64,000 nt of DNA from contig JADLBC010000008.1 of NCBI GenBank assembly GCA_020847985.1, positions 434,001 through 498,000 on the forward strand, given 5' to 3'. The notes under the pieces are model-generated. The model had not been told where the DNA came from and searched no databases. It worked only from the letters and a program-made list of their open reading frames with translations. Below, one piece after another: positions 62,488 to 64,000 of this stretch (position 1 is its first letter; each line of letters opens with the position of its first letter). The translations under genes and the position numbers were made by a program. This DNA comes from Dehalococcoidia bacterium (GTDB lineage Bacteria > Chloroflexota > Dehalococcoidia > Tepidiformales > Tepidiformaceae).

Positions 62488-62541
62488 TTCGATCCCCCGC
62501 CGGCGCTCGCCCGCCCGGCCACCTCTGCCGAAAACCACGGC

Positions 62542-63168
62542 ATGGCCCTCACCGACGACCAATGGATCGCGGAGGCACGGCGGCAACTCGCCGCCACGGG
62601 CTCCTGGGACATCCCCGTCACGCCCGCGGCCGTGCGCCCGCCGGACGCCGCGACCGAGGCGCCGCTACCGTGCCCGAACTGTGGCCGCGAACTCGAAATC
62701 TTCCGGCGCTACGAAGTGCTCGCGACGGAGCCGCTGCGCTGGTGCCCCGGCTGTTTCGGCTTCTGGGCGCGCGGCGATGCACTCTCCGCCGGCGTCGCCG
62801 ATCCCGCGGACGACCGCGAAGCACTCTTCGCCGCCGAGGTCCCCGCACGTTGCCGTTCCTGCGACAAAGGCCGTCTCGACGCCGCCGGCGTCTGCCGAGG
62901 CTGCGGCTGGACACGTCCCGCGCTTGCGTGCCCATCCTGCGGCGCACCGATGGGGCGCGACACCGTGAAAGGTGTCGAACTCGACGCCTGCGCCACGTGC
63001 CGCGCCACCTGGTTCGATATCGGCGAACTCGGCCGCACGTACGGCCTCGCACGTCCGCAGTCCCTTGCCGCCGCTATCGTCGATGAGACGGCCGGGCCCA
63101 CCGACCAGGACCTGATGCTCACCGCCGCCCGCGTGCTGCTCGGGATGTTCCTCCGGCTGCCGTTCTGA
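62542..63168 (+). CDS. zf-TFIIB zinc-ribbon protein
   Basis: A 208-aa protein with several zinc ribbons: CPNC...CPGC (about 44-71), CRSC...CRGC (about 104-121), and CPSCGAPMGRD...CATCRATWFDIGEL (about 129-160), the last matching the zf-TFIIB family. Function unknown; such proteins are possibly nucleic-acid or protein binders. Soluble. Confidence 0.82.
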   Translation: MALTDDQWIAEARRQLAATGSWDIPVTPAAVRPPDAATEAPLPCPNCGRELEIFRRYEVLATEPLRWCPGCFGFWARGDALSAGVADPADDREALFAAEVPARCRSCDKGRLDAAGVCRGCGWTRPALACPSCGAPMGRDTVKGVELDACATCRATWFDIGELGRTYGLARPQSLAAAIVDETAGPTDQDLMLTAARVLLGMFLRLPF

Positions 63169-63171
63169 GGC

Positions 63172-63495
63172 CTACCAGATCCCCAGCATCATCTTCACGT
63201 CTTCGCTCGCCATCGTCCGCGGGTCCCACGGCGGGCTCCAAACGATCTGGACATCGACATCCTTCACGCCCGGGAGCTCCTTCAGCTTCGCGTACGCTTC
63301 GCCGCGAATGACGGGCCCGAGCGGGCAGCCCGGGCTCGTCAGCGTCATCGTCACGCTTACGACGCCCTCGTCATCGATCTCGACGCCATACACCAGACCA
63401 AGGTCCACGACGCTCAGGTTGATCTCCGGGTCGTTCACCAGCTGCAGCTTGGCCATCAGCTCGTCATGCGTGGGAAGGGTGGTGGTTTCTGCCAT
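63172..63495 (-). CDS. sufT: SufT/MIP18-family (DUF59) iron-sulfur assembly protein
   Basis: A 107-aa DUF59 protein: VNDPEINLSVVDLGLVYGVEID (about 20-41) and the conserved Cys in TSPGCPLGPVIRGEAY (about 53-68). SufT helps mature Fe-S proteins. It lies 11 bp downstream of SufU on the minus strand. PaaD-type phenylacetate genes share the domain, but the SUF context favours SufT. Confidence 0.9.
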   Translation of the reverse strand: MAETTTLPTHDELMAKLQLVNDPEINLSVVDLGLVYGVEIDDEGVVSVTMTLTSPGCPLGPVIRGEAYAKLKELPGVKDVDVQIVWSPPWDPRTMASEDVKMMLGIW

Positions 63496-63506
63496 TGATT
63501 GAACTC

Positions 63507-63965
63507 CTACAGCGCCGCCGCGGCGGGTGATTTCGCCTGGTCCAGTCCTTCGCGCAGCACCTTCCAGGCGAGCAGGGCGCACTTCACGCGGACGGGGAAT
63601 TTCGCGACCCCCTGGAGCGCCTCCAGGTCGCCGATCTCGGCCGAGGGCTCCGCTCCGTCGACCAGCATCGCGCTCACCAGGTCGGCGATACGCTCTGCCT
63701 CCACGATGCTCCGCCCGCGAACCTGCTGCGTCATCATCGAGGCGCTCGACTGGCTTATCGAACAGCCCTGGCCCGTGAACGCCAACGCCGCGATCGTCCC
63801 CCCGGAGACATCGAGATCGAGCGCGATCTCGTCTCCGCATACCGGGTTCATGCCCTCGGCGTGCTGGCTCGGCGCGGGCAGCGTGCCCCGGTTCCGGGGC
63901 TTCCGGAAGTGATCGATGATCACCTCCCGGTAGAGGTCGTCAAACTGTGGTTCCGCGATCGCCAT
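63507..63965 (-). CDS. sufU: SufU/IscU-like Fe-S scaffold or sulfur acceptor
   Basis: A 152-aa SufU: LYREVIIDHFRKPRNRG (about 11-27), PVCGDEI (Cys about 43), GCSISQSSASMM (Cys about 68) and KCALLAW (Cys about 130). The gap of roughly 18 residues after the second Cys that distinguishes SufU from IscU is consistent. In Bacillus, SufU passes sulfur from SufS. ATG 63965 lies inside the preceding frame. Confidence 0.93.
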   Translation of the reverse strand: MAIAEPQFDDLYREVIIDHFRKPRNRGTLPAPSQHAEGMNPVCGDEIALDLDVSGGTIAALAFTGQGCSISQSSASMMTQQVRGRSIVEAERIADLVSAMLVDGAEPSAEIGDLEALQGVAKFPVRVKCALLAWKVLREGLDQAKSPAAAAL

Positions 63966-63999
63966 CGCTGAACACCTCCACGACGTGGTTGAGCGCCTC
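63940..63999 (-). CDS. 3' end of probable cysteine desulfurase SufS (partial)
   Basis: The window edge contains a minus-strand frame ending EALNHVVEVFSDGDRGTTV, stopping at 63940 and overlapping sufU by 26 bp. SufS proteins often end with a helix of the form LVEAL..V.EVF, and sufS-sufU order is common, so this is probably sufS. The rest of the gene is outside the window. Confidence 0.5.
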   Translation of the reverse strand, partial: EALNHVVEVFSDGDRGTTV

Positions 64000-64000
64000 G

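Overview
This is a high-GC, gene-dense bacterial chromosome segment with no phage, insertion sequence, CRISPR array or rRNA. The gene set fits a Chloroflexota bacterium, perhaps near the Dehalococcoidia/Tepidiforma group. It includes a class II (B12) ribonucleotide reductase with NrdR, an HMGL-family synthase resembling Re-citrate synthases, a SufU/SufT iron-sulfur system, a DnaD-like and DnaC-like helicase-loading operon, and several acyl-CoA/CoA-transferase genes. The phylum is an inference from gene content; no rRNA or marker tree was available.

Layout, left to right. 0-2 kb: a split transketolase and tRNA-Asp with a clear promoter. 2.2-8.1 kb: an acyl-CoA block (SDR, two hotdog dehydratases, DUF35 protein, Cys-less thiolase; then a phosphodiesterase and a class III CoA-transferase) resembling the hydratase/retro-aldolase sets of steroid side-chain degradation. 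8.6-16.3 kb: envelope and secreted proteins, the synthase with an operator-like palindrome, a C39-like peptidase/lipoprotein pair, and a DEAD-box helicase. 16.4-20.7 kb: a coupled string of small membrane and cytosolic proteins that begins with a crotonase-like leader ORF, then a YyaL-type protein. 20.7-25.2 kb: CheW, MscS, PcrA and a double-zinc-ribbon membrane protein. 25.3-29.8 kb: a replication operon (rplI, dnaB, dnaD-like, a tandem-duplicated dnaC-like loader, DinB-like). 30-36.6 kb: two MFS transporters, a DinB-like protein, a SufR-like regulator beside ilvD, and a PH-domain protein.

36.6-41.3 kb (minus strand) holds the most unusual locus. A 766-residue repeat protein has an LQ-x-TVGNRA leader, as found in cargo of extracellular contractile injection systems, and a C-terminal domain with FHHSSFL and SGHY motifs. 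It overlaps a Ser/Thr kinase-TPR gene (frameshifted as read), which in turn overlaps a YbjN gene (type III chaperone-like fold). 41.4-49.6 kb: a 6-phosphogluconate dehydrogenase-like gene, a phosphotransferase/methyltransferase/nucleotidyltransferase trio of antibiotic-modifying type, and two ArsR-SRPBCC modules with recognisable operators. 49.7-54.3 kb: a class A beta-lactamase-like hydrolase preceded by a PIN-domain remnant, RsgA, three tRNAs (Gln, Leu, Gly) and a Cys-rich protein. 54.3-58.9 kb: QueD, a DRTGG P-loop protein, a WYL regulator, ErpA and PhzF. 59-62.4 kb: nrdR, a small coupled gene and nrdJ, with candidate NrdR boxes at both promoters. The right edge carries zf-TFIIB, SufT, SufU and the 3' end of a probable sufS.

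Recurring style: adjacent genes are often joined by 4-base ATGA/GTGA overlaps, intergenic gaps are short, and likely -10 boxes (TAGAAT, TATACT, TAGTAT) lie close to starts.
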